Below are positions 1 to 9,497 of a DNA stretch of 64,000 nucleotides, piece by piece (the stretch's first letter is position 1; each line of letters starts with the position of its first letter). Below the pieces are notes generated by a model. That model saw only the letters and a list, made by a program, of their open reading frames with translations. It made no database searches and was not told the origin of the DNA. The stretch covers positions 1 through 64,000 of the forward strand of contig NZ_BONO01000026.1 in NCBI RefSeq assembly GCF_016862755.1. The letters are read 5' to 3'. A program made the translations under genes and the position numbers. The DNA is from Cellulomonas pakistanensis. Lineage in GTDB: Bacteria > Actinomycetota > Actinomycetes > Actinomycetales > Cellulomonadaceae.

Positions 1-2
1 CC

Positions 3-716
3 GGCACCACCGGCGGCAGCACCACCGTCGGCGGCGGCGACTCCGAGGGCATCGGCTCGGGCACCGGCATCGCCGCCCCGATCGACATCCCCGTCACCAT
101 CGGCGACATCGCCCTCGGCGTGATCGGCGACGCCACCACCGACTCCGGCACCGGCTCCACCGGCACCGGCACCACCGGCGGCGACACCACCGTCGGCGGC
201 GGCAGCTCCGACGGCCTGCTCGGCTCCATCGGCGTCGACCTGCCGATCTCGATCCCCGTCGCGATCGGCGACGTCGCGGTCGGCGTGGTCGGCGAGGCCG
301 CGGTCACCGACCCCGGCACCGGCACCACCGACCCCGGCACCACCGACCCCGGCACCACGGACCCGGGCACGGTCCCGGGCACCGGGACCACCGACCCCGG
401 GACCGTCCCGGGCACCGGCACCGGCACCGACGACGGCACCTCCACCGCCGACGGCACGGCCTCCGGCGTCGCCGACGGCACGACCTCCGGCACCACGGTC
501 GCCGCCGTCGCCGCCCGGTCCGAGGTGCTCGCCGCGGGCGAGCTCGCCACGGCCCTCGAGCGGTCCGCCGCCTCGGCGGCGGGCGTCCCGGCGGCCACCG
601 CCCCGGCGGCCCTCGCCACGACCGGCGGCCCCGCCGGCCTCACGACCCTGGCGGCGCTGAGTCTGCTGGCCCTGGGCCTGCTGCTCCGCCGCGTCCCGCG
701 GGTGGTCCTGCACTGA
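3..716 (+). CDS. Sortase-anchored surface repeat protein, C-terminal part
   Basis: The reading frame is open from the left window edge, so the N-terminus is missing. The visible 237 residues hold two copies of a short hydrophobic beta-type unit (IDIPVTIGDIALGVIG and PISIPVAIGDVAVGVVG), separated by low-complexity Gly/Thr/Asp/Pro linkers that include repeated TDPGT units. The units resemble chaplin repeats in rhythm but have no cysteines. The tail is LATTGG, a hydrophobic helix and an RR-containing end, which is the class E sortase (LAXTG) sorting-signal layout of actinobacteria. I infer a cell-wall-attached surface protein; its exact role cannot be told. Family placement as chaplin-like is tentative, the anchoring signal is clear. 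Confidence 0.8.
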   Translation, partial: GTTGGSTTVGGGDSEGIGSGTGIAAPIDIPVTIGDIALGVIGDATTDSGTGSTGTGTTGGDTTVGGGSSDGLLGSIGVDLPISIPVAIGDVAVGVVGEAAVTDPGTGTTDPGTTDPGTTDPGTVPGTGTTDPGTVPGTGTGTDDGTSTADGTASGVADGTTSGTTVAAVAARSEVLAAGELATALERSAASAAGVPAATAPAALATTGGPAGLTTLAALSLLALGLLLRRVPRVVLH

Positions 717-860
717 CCGCCCGCCGCTGAGCCCGTCGGCCGGCGACGGGTGCGGGACCTCCGCCGGCCGACGGATCCACGTGATCCGGACCCCGCAGCA
801 CCGGGGGGCACACGCTGACGCCACCCCCGGGACCGAAGGAGAGGAGAGGAACCGGCCACG

Positions 861-896
861 ACGGTCGGCGACGGGTGCGGGCCCGTCGCCGACCGT
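861..896. terminator. Perfect hairpin between converging genes
   Basis: A 15-bp perfect inverted repeat (arms 861-875 and 882-896, 6-base loop) sits just past the end of the minus-strand chemoreceptor-like gene and 145 bases past the surface-protein gene. No T-run follows, as is usual in high-GC actinobacteria. Probable bidirectional terminator. Confidence 0.6.
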
Positions 897-910
897 CGGC
901 GCGCCCGGCG

Positions 911-2467
911 TCAGGACGCCTGGAAGCTCCGCGCCATCTCGCGCTGCTCGTCCAGCACCTCGCCGATCCGCGCCTGGACCTCGTCCATCCGCCGGATCGT
1001 GGTGCTGACGGACTCGATCCCGCGGGACACCGCGGCGGTGTTCGCCTGGATGTCGGCGACCTGCTGCTCGACGCGGGACGTCGCGGTCGACGTGCCGCCG
1101 GCGAGGTCCTTGACCTCGGTGGCCACGACCGCGAACCCGCGGCCGGCCTGGCCGGCGCGCGCCGCCTCGATGGTGGCGTTGAGCGCCAGCAGGTTCGTCT
1201 GGTCGGCGATCGACGAGATGACCCGGATGACGTCGCCGACCGCGGAGGACGACGCCTCGAGCGTGCGGACCTCCTCGGCCATGGCCGAGGTCTGCGCGAC
1301 CGCCTCCTCGGCGACCCGGACGGCCTCGGACGCGCTCTCGGACAGCCGGGCGACGCTGCCGAGGAGCGCCTCCGCAGCGGTGCGGTCGCGCTGGGCGGCC
1401 CGGATGATGTCGACCCGCTGGGAGACCAGCTTGGCGACGTTGCGCAGCGAGCCGCGCCGGCTGTCGCTGAGCTCGATCGTCTCGGTGGTGAAGAAGTCCA
1501 TGGTCCCGAGCACCTCGTCGCCGACGACGACGGGGAGGCACACCCCGGACCGCACGCCGGCGCGCTGGGCGGCGGGCGCCCGCACGCAGTCGGTCAGCTC
1601 GCCGAGGTCCCGGACGAACACGAGGTCCCGGGCCCGCCACGCGCGCCCGGCGAGGCCGACGCCCTCCGCGAAGCTCGCGGCCAGGGTCACCCGGCGGAAC
1701 TCCTCCCCGGCGCTGCCCGACTCGACCTGGAACCGCAGCACGCGCGCCGCGGGGTCGACGGCCCAGTAGGAGCCGTACTCCCAGCCGAACTCCTCGCGCA
1801 CGGTGTCGAGCGCGGTCCGGAGGGCCTGCTCCTCGTCGGTGCAGGCGCCGACCTTGGCGACCGACGTGGTCACGGCCTGCTGGTCGCGCGCGACCTGCGC
1901 GATCTCGTCCGCGGCGCGGCGCGCCTCCAGCGCCTGGGAGACGGTCCGCGCGAGCACGTCGAGGACGAGGGTCTGCTCGGTGCCTTCGCTCCGGACGGAC
2001 GTCGACAGGAAGTCGAGCACGGCGACGACCTCGCCGCGCTCCCACAGCGGCATGGTCATGGCGCCGCGTGCGCCGGCGCGGAGGAACGCCTCGCCGCGCG
2101 AGCAGTTCGTGGCGTGCTCCCGGAGGTCGGCGACGGGCAGCACGCCGTCGCGCTGCCAGGCCAGCCCGCACAGGCCGACGCCCTTCGGCATCCGGTAGCC
2201 CGGCGTCATCTCGGTGAGCTCGCGGGACAGGTGCCCGGTCTGCGCCACGAAGGTGAGCGCGCCCTGCGCCCGGTCCACCCGCCAGGCGGACGCGTACTCG
2301 AAGCCGAGCGCGCCGCGGATCGTCTCGAGGATGTCGCCCAGGTCGCCGCAGCCGGTCGACGCGCCGAGGCCGCGGACGACGTCGTCCAGCGCCCGCAGCT
2401 CGCGCTGCACGTCCGCCGCCGGCGCCGCCTCGACCGCGCGGCCCCGTCGCCCCCTCAGTCCTGCCAT
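911..2467 (-). CDS. Soluble chemoreceptor-like protein with two GAF domains
   Basis: The 518-residue protein has two GAF sensor domains (about residues 25-165 and 180-320) followed by a methyl-accepting signalling domain (about 335-518). The hairpin tip is clear: [20 protein letters not shown], then a GRGFAVVA segment. No membrane helix or signal peptide is visible, so it should be cytoplasmic and sense a small intracellular ligand or redox state through the GAF domains. The start at 2467 is chosen because AAGGGG lies 6 bases upstream; a longer frame to 2536 has no such site. No cheA, cheW or flagellar genes are nearby, so output may be CheA arrays elsewhere or a non-chemotactic function. Family assignment is secure, ligand unknown. 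Confidence 0.9.
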   Translation of the reverse strand: MAGLRGRRGRAVEAAPAADVQRELRALDDVVRGLGASTGCGDLGDILETIRGALGFEYASAWRVDRAQGALTFVAQTGHLSRELTEMTPGYRMPKGVGLCGLAWQRDGVLPVADLREHATNCSRGEAFLRAGARGAMTMPLWERGEVVAVLDFLSTSVRSEGTEQTLVLDVLARTVSQALEARRAADEIAQVARDQQAVTTSVAKVGACTDEEQALRTALDTVREEFGWEYGSYWAVDPAARVLRFQVESGSAGEEFRRVTLAASFAEGVGLAGRAWRARDLVFVRDLGELTDCVRAPAAQRAGVRSGVCLPVVVGDEVLGTMDFFTTETIELSDSRRGSLRNVAKLVSQRVDIIRAAQRDRTAAEALLGSVARLSESASEAVRVAEEAVAQTSAMAEEVRTLEASSSAVGDVIRVISSIADQTNLLALNATIEAARAGQAGRGFAVVATEVKDLAGGTSTATSRVEQQVADIQANTAAVSRGIESVSTTIRRMDEVQARIGEVLDEQREMARSFQAS

Positions 2468-2726
2468 GTCGATCCCCTTGCTGTACGCCCGCGCGCCCCT
2501 GCGTCTGCTCCGCACGGCCTCCCCCTGGGTGGCCACCCGATCGGCAGCCGCCCTCGGACCGTGAGGGGTTGGGTGAGCGCCTTCCGCCCCCGCCAGCGCG
2601 CGTCACCCCCACGAGGGACGGGCCCGAGTGCACCCGGGCGCCGCTGGCCTGCGCGGACGGGCGACGCCGCCCCTGGCGGCGACAGCTCCGGATCACCCGG
2701 TCGCCCGCCGTGGGAGGATGCGGCCC

Positions 2727-4193
2727 ATGCCCGCGCACGAGAGCAGCCCGTCCGCCGCGCCCGTCGCCCGCACGTCGCTCGCCGACGTCGAGCCGCCGAT
2801 CGCCCTCGGCCCGCTGGACGGCCGGTACCGCCGGACGGTGGCGCCGCTGGTCGACCACCTGTCCGAGGCGGCGCTGAACCGCGAGCGGGTGCACGTCGAG
2901 GTCGAGTGGCTGATCCACCTGACCGCGCACGGCGTGGTCCCGGGCGCCCCGGCGCTGTCCGACACCGACCGGGCGTACCTGCGCGCCGTCGTGACGGACT
3001 TCGGCGCGGCGGACGTCGCGCGGCTCGCCGAGATCGAGCGGACCACGGTGCACGACGTGAAGGCGGTCGAGTACTTCCTCAAGGAGAAGATCGCCGCCGC
3101 CCCGTCCGTCCTCGGCGAGGGCACGGTGCTGCCGTCGGTCTCCGAGCTCGTGCACTTCTGCTGCACCAGCGAGGACGTCAACAACCTGTCGTACTCGCTG
3201 ATGGTCCGCGGCGCGGTGCGCGACGTGTGGCTGCCCGCCGCGGCCGGCCTGGTCGACGACCTCGCCGCGATGGCCCACGACCTCGCCGACGTGCCGATGC
3301 TGGCGCTGACCCACGGCCAGCCCGCCACCCCGACGACGCTCGGCAAGGAGCTCGCCGTGCTCGCGCACCGGCTGCGCCGCCAGCTCCGGCGCGTCGAGGG
3401 CGCGGAGTTCCTCGGCAAGCTGAACGGCGCCACCGGCACGTACGGCGCCCACGTCGTCGCCGTCCCGGGCGCGGACTGGCCCGAGGTGAGCCGCACGTTC
3501 GTCGAGCACCTCGGCCTCACGTGGAACCCGCTGACGACCCAGATCGAGTCGCACGACTGGCAGGCCGAGCTGTACGCGGACGTCGCGCGGTTCAACCGGG
3601 TGCTGCACAACCTGGCCACCGACGTCTGGACCTACATCTCGCGCGGCGTCTTCACCCAGATCCCGGTGGCGGGCGCGACCGGCTCGTCGACGATGCCGCA
3701 CAAGGTGAACCCGATCCGGTTCGAGAACGCCGAGGCGAACCTCGAGCTCTCGTGCGCCCTGCTCGACACTCTGGGCGCGACGCTGGTGACCAGCCGGCTG
3801 CAGCGCGACCTCACCGACTCCACGACGCAGCGGAACATCGGCCCGGCGTTCGGGCACTCCCTGCTCGCGGTCGACAACGTGCGCCGCGGCCTGGCGGCGC
3901 TGTCCGTGGATCGGGACCTGCTGGCGCGCGAGCTCGACCAGAACTGGGAGGTGTTGGGCGAGCCCGTGCAGTCGGCCATGCGCGCCGCCTCCGTCGCGGG
4001 CGTCACCGGCATGGAGAACCCGTACGAGCGGCTCAAGGAGCTGACCCGCGGCCGCCGGCTCACGGCGGACGACATGCGCGAGTTCATCGGGGGCCTGGGG
4101 CTGCCGGACGACGTCGCGGCGCGGCTGCAGGCCCTGACCCCGGGCTCGTACACCGGCCTGGCGGCGGACCTGCTCCGCTACCTGGAGGACTGA
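2727..4193 (+). CDS. purB: Adenylosuccinate lyase
   Basis: PurB cleaves adenylosuccinate to AMP and fumarate, and SAICAR to AICAR, in purine synthesis. The 488-residue protein begins its fold with LGPLDGRYRRTVAPL and carries the superfamily signature TGSSTMPHKVNP near residues 318-329, with the catalytic Ser in this flexible loop. Length and sequence match the long E. coli-type PurB. The ATG at 2727 is preceded by GGGAGG with 9 bases between; the in-frame ATG at 2718 directly abuts that site and is rejected. It is monocistronic: the upstream gene is divergent and a strong hairpin follows. Confidence 0.96.
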   Translation: MPAHESSPSAAPVARTSLADVEPPIALGPLDGRYRRTVAPLVDHLSEAALNRERVHVEVEWLIHLTAHGVVPGAPALSDTDRAYLRAVVTDFGAADVARLAEIERTTVHDVKAVEYFLKEKIAAAPSVLGEGTVLPSVSELVHFCCTSEDVNNLSYSLMVRGAVRDVWLPAAAGLVDDLAAMAHDLADVPMLALTHGQPATPTTLGKELAVLAHRLRRQLRRVEGAEFLGKLNGATGTYGAHVVAVPGADWPEVSRTFVEHLGLTWNPLTTQIESHDWQAELYADVARFNRVLHNLATDVWTYISRGVFTQIPVAGATGSSTMPHKVNPIRFENAEANLELSCALLDTLGATLVTSRLQRDLTDSTTQRNIGPAFGHSLLAVDNVRRGLAALSVDRDLLARELDQNWEVLGEPVQSAMRAASVAGVTGMENPYERLKELTRGRRLTADDMREFIGGLGLPDDVAARLQALTPGSYTGLAADLLRYLED

Positions 4194-4227
4194 CCCGGCT
4201 CGGCATCGACGCCGAGGGAGGACCATC

Positions 4228-4265
4228 GCGTCGAGGTAGGACCGTCTCCGGTCCTACCTCGACGC
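4228..4265. terminator. 16-bp perfect hairpin with an extra half-arm
   Basis: Arms 4228-4243 and 4250-4265 are perfectly complementary with a 6-base loop. The right arm core (GTCCTACCTCGACG) is repeated directly at 4270-4283. It lies between converging purB and hemA, so a bidirectional terminator is likely. The extra arm copy would allow alternative pairing. Similar architecture is seen at 23555-23624 and 43332-43400. Confidence 0.65.
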
Positions 4266-4373
4266 GGACGTCCTACCTCGACGAGCGCACGCGGGCGTCA
4301 CCCCGCGGCTCGGCCCACCGGCGCGGGTGGGACCCGCGCCGAGCGCCGACGCCGCGGCAGCCGAGCGCCCGGG

Positions 4374-5633
4374 TCAGCCACGGGCGGCGGCCGGGGTGAG
4401 GTCCGCGCGCGGGACCTCGACCGCAGCCAGGTCCGCGAGCGCCGCGGCGTACGCGGCCGCGTCGCCGGCGCTGGCGGCCTCGCGCGCCCGGACGGTGGGC
4501 TCGTGCAGCGCCGCGCGGACCGTCCGGCGCAGCGCGCGGGCGGCCCGCTCGTCGAGGCCGTCGGCGGCCGCGGCCAGCTCCTCCAGCACGCGCCGGCGCT
4601 CGGCCACGACGGGCGGGTTCCACTGCCGCGTGCGCAGGTCGCGCTCGAACGTCGCGGCCTTCTCCGTGACGACCGCGCGCGCCTCGGCGACGGTCGCGGA
4701 GTGCCCGTCGGGCGCGTGCTCGGCGACGGTGGTGAGGCTGACCAGCCGGACGCCCGGCAGCTCGCCGACGGCGGGGTCGACGTCGTGCTGCAGCGCGAGG
4801 TCGAGGACGGCCAGCGGGCGGGCGCCCACCGCGGCCTCCGCGGAGCGGGCCCGGATCAGGGCGTCGACGTCGAGGACCGCGCCGGCCGCGCCGCTGCAGG
4901 CCACGACCAGGTCGACGCCGGCGAGGCTCGCGGCGAGGTCGTCGGTGGCGGCGGTGACCCCGCGCTGCGCGGCGAACTGCCCGGCGCGGCCGCTGGCGGA
5001 GTAGACGAGCACGTCCTCGCAGCCACGGGCCTTGAGGGCGGCAAGGCTCGCACCGGCGTAGGAGCCGGTGCCGATCAGCAGGCAGCGGACGTCCTCCCAC
5101 GCGGGCAGGCCGTCCTCGACCAGGTCGAGCGCGACGCCCACCACGGAGCGGCCGGCGGCGCCGAGGCCGGTGCGACCCTCGACGGCGCGTGACGTGCGGG
5201 ACGCAGCCTGGAACAGGCCCTCGAGGTCGGAGGTCGTGGTGCCGTCGCGGCGGGCGGCGGTCAGCGCGCGGCGCACCTGCCCGGCGATCTCGCGCTCCCC
5301 GACGACCATCGACTCCAGGCCGGAGGCGACGGCGAACAGGTGCTCGACGACCCGGGGGCCGGTGGCGGGGACGAGGGCGTCGGCGACGCGCTGCCGCGGG
5401 TACCCGGATCGGGCGGCCACCGTGCCGGCGACCGCGGCGCGGGCGGCGTCGGCGTCCGCGGCGTCGGCGACGTCCAGGTACAGCTCGAAGCGGTTGCAGG
5501 TCGCCAGGACGACCGCCCCCGCGATCGAGTCCGAAGCCGTCACGATCTCCCGCCCGACGGCGTGGGTGTCGGCGGACAACCGCTCCAGCACGGACAGGTC
5601 GAGGTCGTGATGGCTGGCCACCAACGACAGCAT
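4374..5633 (-). CDS. hemA: Glutamyl-tRNA reductase
   Basis: HemA reduces glutamyl-tRNA to glutamate-1-semialdehyde with NADPH, the committed step of C5-pathway tetrapyrrole synthesis. The family start (MLSLVASHHDLDLSVLERL) and the catalytic TCNR motif with Cys46 are present, followed by GLESMVVGEREIAGQVR typical of the catalytic domain, a Rossmann NADPH domain (LLIGTGSYAG) and a C-terminal dimerisation helix region. I chose ATG 5633; a GTG two codons upstream (5639) is equally possible because no clear ribosome site separates them. It is transcribed away from hemE across about 50 bases, so both promoters must be packed into that short, relatively AT-rich gap. Confidence 0.95.
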   Translation of the reverse strand: MLSLVASHHDLDLSVLERLSADTHAVGREIVTASDSIAGAVVLATCNRFELYLDVADAADADAARAAVAGTVAARSGYPRQRVADALVPATGPRVVEHLFAVASGLESMVVGEREIAGQVRRALTAARRDGTTTSDLEGLFQAASRTSRAVEGRTGLGAAGRSVVGVALDLVEDGLPAWEDVRCLLIGTGSYAGASLAALKARGCEDVLVYSASGRAGQFAAQRGVTAATDDLAASLAGVDLVVACSGAAGAVLDVDALIRARSAEAAVGARPLAVLDLALQHDVDPAVGELPGVRLVSLTTVAEHAPDGHSATVAEARAVVTEKAATFERDLRTRQWNPPVVAERRRVLEELAAAADGLDERAARALRRTVRAALHEPTVRAREAASAGDAAAYAAALADLAAVEVPRADLTPAAARG

Positions 5634-5685
5634 CACCACGCCCAGAATTTAATCACTCCAGGGAAGACGGGGCACAATCGTCCTG

Positions 5686-6840
5686 ATGTCGACTCCGTCA
5701 CGCCCCGACGCGCCCACCGGCGCCCCGGCGACCCCCGCCCCCGTCCTCCCGTCGCACCCGGACGGCACCGGCCTGCCCGCCGACCACCCGCTGGTGGACG
5801 GCCGGACGGCGCACGCGCCGCTGGTCGACGCGTACCGGGGCCGGACCCCGTCGCGCCGCCCGGTGTGGTTCATGCGCCAGGCCGGCCGGTCGCTGCCCGA
5901 GTACCGCGAGGCCCGCAAGGGCACCGCCATGCTCGACGCCTGCCTGACGCCGGACCTCGCGTCGGAGATCACCCTGCAGCCGGTCCGCCGGCACGGGGTG
6001 GACGCCGCGATCTTCTTCTCCGACATCGTGATCCCGCTGCGGCTGGCCGGCGTGGACGTCGACATCCAGCCCGGCGTCGGCCCGGTGATGGGCTCCGCGG
6101 TGCGGACGGCCGACGACGTCGCCCGGCTGCGCGCCGAGCACCCCGCCGAGTCGCTGACCCCCGAGGTGCTCGCGCCGGTCGTCGAGGCCGTGCGGCTGAC
6201 CACGGCGGCGCTGGGGTCGACCCCGCTGATCGGGTTCGCGGGCGCGCCGTTCACGCTCGCCGCGTACCTGGTCGAGGGCCGGCCGTCGCGCGACCACCTC
6301 GCCGCCCGCACCCTCATGCACGCGGACCCGGCGACCTGGCGGGCGCTCACCGGGTGGGCCGCGGACGTCACCGGCGCGTTCCTGCGCGCCCAGGTGCTCG
6401 CGGGCACCAGCGCCGCCCAGCTGTTCGACTCCTGGGCCGGGTCGCTGTCCCTCGCGGACTACACCGCGCACGTCGCGCCGGCCTCGACCCGCGCCCTGGC
6501 GCACGTCGCCGACCTGGGCGTGCCGCGCGTGCACTTCGGCACCGGCACCGGCGAGCTGCTCGCCGCCATGCGGGACGTCGGCGCGGACGTCGTCGGCGTC
6601 GACCACCGGATCGGCCTCGACGAGGCGGTCCGCCGGCTCGACGGGCGGGTCCCGGTGCAGGGCAACGTGGACCCGGCGCTGCTCGCGGCGCCGTGGCCGG
6701 TGCTCGAGGCGCACGTGCGCGACGTGGTGGCGCGGGGCGCGGTCGCCCCCGGGCACGTGGTGAACCTGGGCCACGGCGTGCCGCCGGAGACCGACCCCGA
6801 CGTGCTGACCCGCGTCGTGGCGCTGGTGCACGAGATCTGA
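5686..6840 (+). CDS. hemE: Uroporphyrinogen III decarboxylase
   Basis: HemE removes four carboxyl groups from uroporphyrinogen III to give coproporphyrinogen III. The signature [17 protein letters not shown] begins near residue 58, with the substrate-binding Arg pair; GNVDP and the closing [13 protein letters not shown] segments are also typical. At 384 residues it is longer than the usual 340-360 because of a Pro/Ala-rich N-terminal extension of about 40 residues, which may mean a later true start, although no better start with a ribosome site is visible. First gene of the rightward haem operon, divergent from hemA. The gap holds GGGAAGACGGGG but no strong Shine-Dalgarno at ideal spacing. 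Confidence 0.95.
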   Translation: MSTPSRPDAPTGAPATPAPVLPSHPDGTGLPADHPLVDGRTAHAPLVDAYRGRTPSRRPVWFMRQAGRSLPEYREARKGTAMLDACLTPDLASEITLQPVRRHGVDAAIFFSDIVIPLRLAGVDVDIQPGVGPVMGSAVRTADDVARLRAEHPAESLTPEVLAPVVEAVRLTTAALGSTPLIGFAGAPFTLAAYLVEGRPSRDHLAARTLMHADPATWRALTGWAADVTGAFLRAQVLAGTSAAQLFDSWAGSLSLADYTAHVAPASTRALAHVADLGVPRVHFGTGTGELLAAMRDVGADVVGVDHRIGLDEAVRRLDGRVPVQGNVDPALLAAPWPVLEAHVRDVVARGAVAPGHVVNLGHGVPPETDPDVLTRVVALVHEI

Positions 6841-6893
6841 GGGCGGGTCCCCGGTCCCACGGAGGAGGGGCCGGGAACCGGCACGGTGGACGG

Positions 6894-8444
6894 ATGAGGA
6901 AGGACGCGGCCACGAGCCAGCACGAGGAACGGACCGGGCACGGGGCGGGCACCCCGGCGCCGGACGCCGGGCACCACGACGCGATCGTGGTCGGCGGCGG
7001 CGTCGCCGGCCTGGTCGCCGCGCGGGAGCTCGCGCTCGCCGGCCTGCGGCCCCTGGTGCTGGAGGCGTGGTCCTCGCCGGGCGGCGTCGTCGGGCGGCAC
7101 GAGGTCGACGGACTGGCGCTGGACGCGGGTGCGGAGTCGTTCGCGACCCGGGGCGGCGTCGTGGCGGCGCTGGCCGACGAGCTGGGCCTGGCCGACCGCG
7201 TCGTCACGCCGGAGCGGCACGGCGCGTGGGTCCGGCTGCCCGGCGGTGCGGGCCCGCTGCCCCGCACCGGCCTGCTCGGCATCCCCGCCGACCCGTGGGC
7301 GCCGGACGTGCGCCGGACCATCGGGGTCCTCGGCTCGCTGCGCGCGTCGCTGGACCGGCTTCTGCCCGCGCGCGTCGGCACGGCCGACGGGACGACGCTC
7401 GGCGCCCTGGTGCGTGCGCGGGCCGGGCGCCGGGTGCTGGACCGCCTGGTGCGGCCCGTCGTCGCGGGCGTGCACGCGGCCGAGCCGGACGACGTCGCCG
7501 CCGACGCCGTGGCCCCCGGGCTGGTCGCCGCCGTGCGCCGGGAGGGGTCGCTCGCGCGGGGCGTCGCGGCCCAGCGCGCGCTCGCCCCGGCCGGCTCGGC
7601 GGTGGCCGGGTTCCGCGGCGGGCTGCACGTGCTGGTCGACGCGCTGGTGGCCGACGTCGTCGCGCGCGGCGGGGCCGTGCGCACCTCGGCCGCGGTGCGC
7701 GCCGTCGCGCGGTCGGGCGACGGGTTCGCCGTGACCCTGGGCGGACCGGCCGACGCCGAGGGCCCCGACGGCGCCGACGCCCCCGGCGGCGGGACGCTCA
7801 CGACCCCGCGCCTCGTGGTGGCGACCCCCCGCGCCGTCGACCTCCTCGCCGGCGTGGCCCCCGGGCTCGCCGGCCTGGCGACCGACCCCGGGGCGGACAT
7901 CGTGCTCGTGACGCTGGTGCTCGACGCCTCCGCCCTGGACGCGGCGCCGCGCGGCACCGGCGTGCTGGTCGCGCGCGGCGTGCCGGGCGTGCGGGCCAAG
8001 GCGCTCACGCACGCGACGGCCAAGTGGCGCTGGCTCGCCGAGGCGGCCGGGCCGGGCCGGCACGTCGTGCGGCTGTCCTACGGGCGCGCCGGCGACGCCG
8101 CGGGCGCCCGCGCCGGGGTCCCCCGCGACCTCGACGCGCTCACGGACCTCGCGCTGCGCGACGCGGCCGCGGTGCTGGGCGTGCCGCTGCGCCGCGAGCA
8201 GGTCCGGGCAGCCGCCCGGGTGCGCTGGCGGCAGGGCCTGCCGGTGCCGAGCGCCGCGCACCGCGAGACCGTGCGGCGGGTCCGCGCCGCCGTCGCCGAC
8301 GTGCCCGGCCTGGCGGTCGTCGGCGCGTGGGTGTCCGGCAACGGCCTCGCGTCCGTCGTCCCCGACGCCCGCGCCACCGCGGCCGCCCTGGCCGCCGCCG
8401 TCCCCCCGGACCGCCCCGCCCCCACCGCTCACCCGGAGGCCTGA
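6894..8444 (+). CDS. cgoX: Coproporphyrinogen III oxidase (HemY/CgoX type)
   Basis: This FAD enzyme is of the HemY family, which in actinobacteria oxidises coproporphyrinogen III to coproporphyrin III (older name protoporphyrinogen oxidase). The 516-residue protein has an N-terminal FAD Rossmann motif (VVGGGVAGLVAARELALAG, about residues 32-50) and the C-terminal FAD contact region GAWVSGNGLASVVPDAR. A variable Asp/Gly/Pro-rich stretch lies mid-protein. ATG 6894 follows GGTGGA. It is 53 bases after hemE; a GC-rich inverted segment (about 6847-6880) lies between them. Assignment to the coproporphyrin branch is based on phylum knowledge, not on a residue I can see. Confidence 0.88.
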   Translation: MRKDAATSQHEERTGHGAGTPAPDAGHHDAIVVGGGVAGLVAARELALAGLRPLVLEAWSSPGGVVGRHEVDGLALDAGAESFATRGGVVAALADELGLADRVVTPERHGAWVRLPGGAGPLPRTGLLGIPADPWAPDVRRTIGVLGSLRASLDRLLPARVGTADGTTLGALVRARAGRRVLDRLVRPVVAGVHAAEPDDVAADAVAPGLVAAVRREGSLARGVAAQRALAPAGSAVAGFRGGLHVLVDALVADVVARGGAVRTSAAVRAVARSGDGFAVTLGGPADAEGPDGADAPGGGTLTTPRLVVATPRAVDLLAGVAPGLAGLATDPGADIVLVTLVLDASALDAAPRGTGVLVARGVPGVRAKALTHATAKWRWLAEAAGPGRHVVRLSYGRAGDAAGARAGVPRDLDALTDLALRDAAAVLGVPLRREQVRAAARVRWRQGLPVPSAAHRETVRRVRAAVADVPGLAVVGAWVSGNGLASVVPDARATAAALAAAVPPDRPAPTAHPEA

Positions 8445-8510
8445 CCCGTGCACCGCAGCCCACGACCCGCCGCTTCGACAGATCCGAGCGGGGTGGCCGA
8501 GACTGGGGGC

Positions 8511-9497
8511 ATGCCCCAGACGGTCCGGGTCGGCACCCGTGCGAGCGCGCTCGCCCTCACCCAGACCGGGCACGTGGCCGACGCGCTGACCGCCCTCGGC
8601 GGCGGCGAGCACGAGCTCGTGCGCGTCCGGACGGACGGCGACCGGCTCACCGGCTCGCTGGCCAGCCTCGGCGGCACCGGCGTGTTCGTGACCGCGCTGC
8701 GCGACGCCCTGCTCGAGGGCCGGTGCGACGTCGCGGTGCACTCCTTCAAGGACCTCCCGACCGCGGTGTCGCCCGGGCTGGTCGTCGCCGCGGTCCCGGT
8801 CCGGGAGGACCCGCGGGACGCGCTGTGCGCCCGCGACGGCCGGACCCTCGCCACGCTGCCGCGGGGCGCCTCGGTCGGCACCGGCTCGCCGCGGCGGGCC
8901 GCGCAGCTCCGCGCCGCCCGGCCGGACCTGGAGGTCGTCGACATCCGCGGCAACGTGGACACCCGGCTGAAGCGGATCGAGGCCGACCTCGACGCGGTCG
9001 TCCTCGCCCGCGCCGGCCTGGCCCGCCTGGGCCGGCTCGACGCGGTGACCGAGGCGCTGCCGTTCGACGTGATGACGCCCGCCTGCGCCCAGGGTGCGCT
9101 CGCCGTCGAGGTGCGCGCGGAGGACGCCGCCGCCGGCACGCCGCTCGCCCGGGCGCTCGCCGCGCTGGACCACCGGCCCACCCACCTGGCGGTCCTCGCC
9201 GAGCGCGCGCTGCTCAGCCGGCTCGAGGCGGGCTGCGCCGCGCCGGTCGGCGCCCACGCGCACCTCGGGGCGGACGACGTGCTCACCCTCGAGGCTGTCG
9301 TCCTGCGCGTCGACGGCACCGCGGCGCTGCGCCGGACGGCCTCGACGACGCTGGCGGGCGGGGTCGCCGGCCCCGACGGCGCGGACCCCGCCGCAGCGGC
9401 TGGGCGCACCGCGCTGGCCGCCGCCGCGCTCGGGACCCGGCTCGCCGAGGACCTGCTGGCGGCGGGCGCCGCCGACCTCGCGGAGCTCGGCGCGTGA
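8511..9497 (+). CDS. hemC: Hydroxymethylbilane synthase (porphobilinogen deaminase)
   Basis: HemC joins four porphobilinogens into hydroxymethylbilane using a covalent dipyrromethane cofactor. The fold markers [18 protein letters not shown] at the start, [20 protein letters not shown] and [10 protein letters not shown] are all present, and the cofactor-binding Cys242 is in [12 protein letters not shown]. 328 residues, close to the usual 310-320. ATG 8511 is chosen because the conserved N-terminus starts immediately; a GTG at 8448 nearly abutting cgoX would add an unsupported 21 residues. It overlaps hemD by four bases (GTGA). Confidence 0.95.
   Translation: MPQTVRVGTRASALALTQTGHVADALTALGGGEHELVRVRTDGDRLTGSLASLGGTGVFVTALRDALLEGRCDVAVHSFKDLPTAVSPGLVVAAVPVREDPRDALCARDGRTLATLPRGASVGTGSPRRAAQLRAARPDLEVVDIRGNVDTRLKRIEADLDAVVLARAGLARLGRLDAVTEALPFDVMTPACAQGALAVEVRAEDAAAGTPLARALAALDHRPTHLAVLAERALLSRLEAGCAAPVGAHAHLGADDVLTLEAVVLRVDGTAALRRTASTTLAGGVAGPDGADPAAAAGRTALAAAALGTRLAEDLLAAGAADLAELGA

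Noticed and set aside
875-4399. A 1174-codon plus-strand open frame
   Set aside because: It is antisense to the chemoreceptor-like gene and out of frame with purB; Arg/Pro/Gly-rich composition is typical of high-GC shadow frames.
6459-9263. A 934-codon minus-strand open frame across the haem genes
   Set aside because: Antisense to hemE, cgoX and hemC, with no recognisable motif and shadow-type composition.
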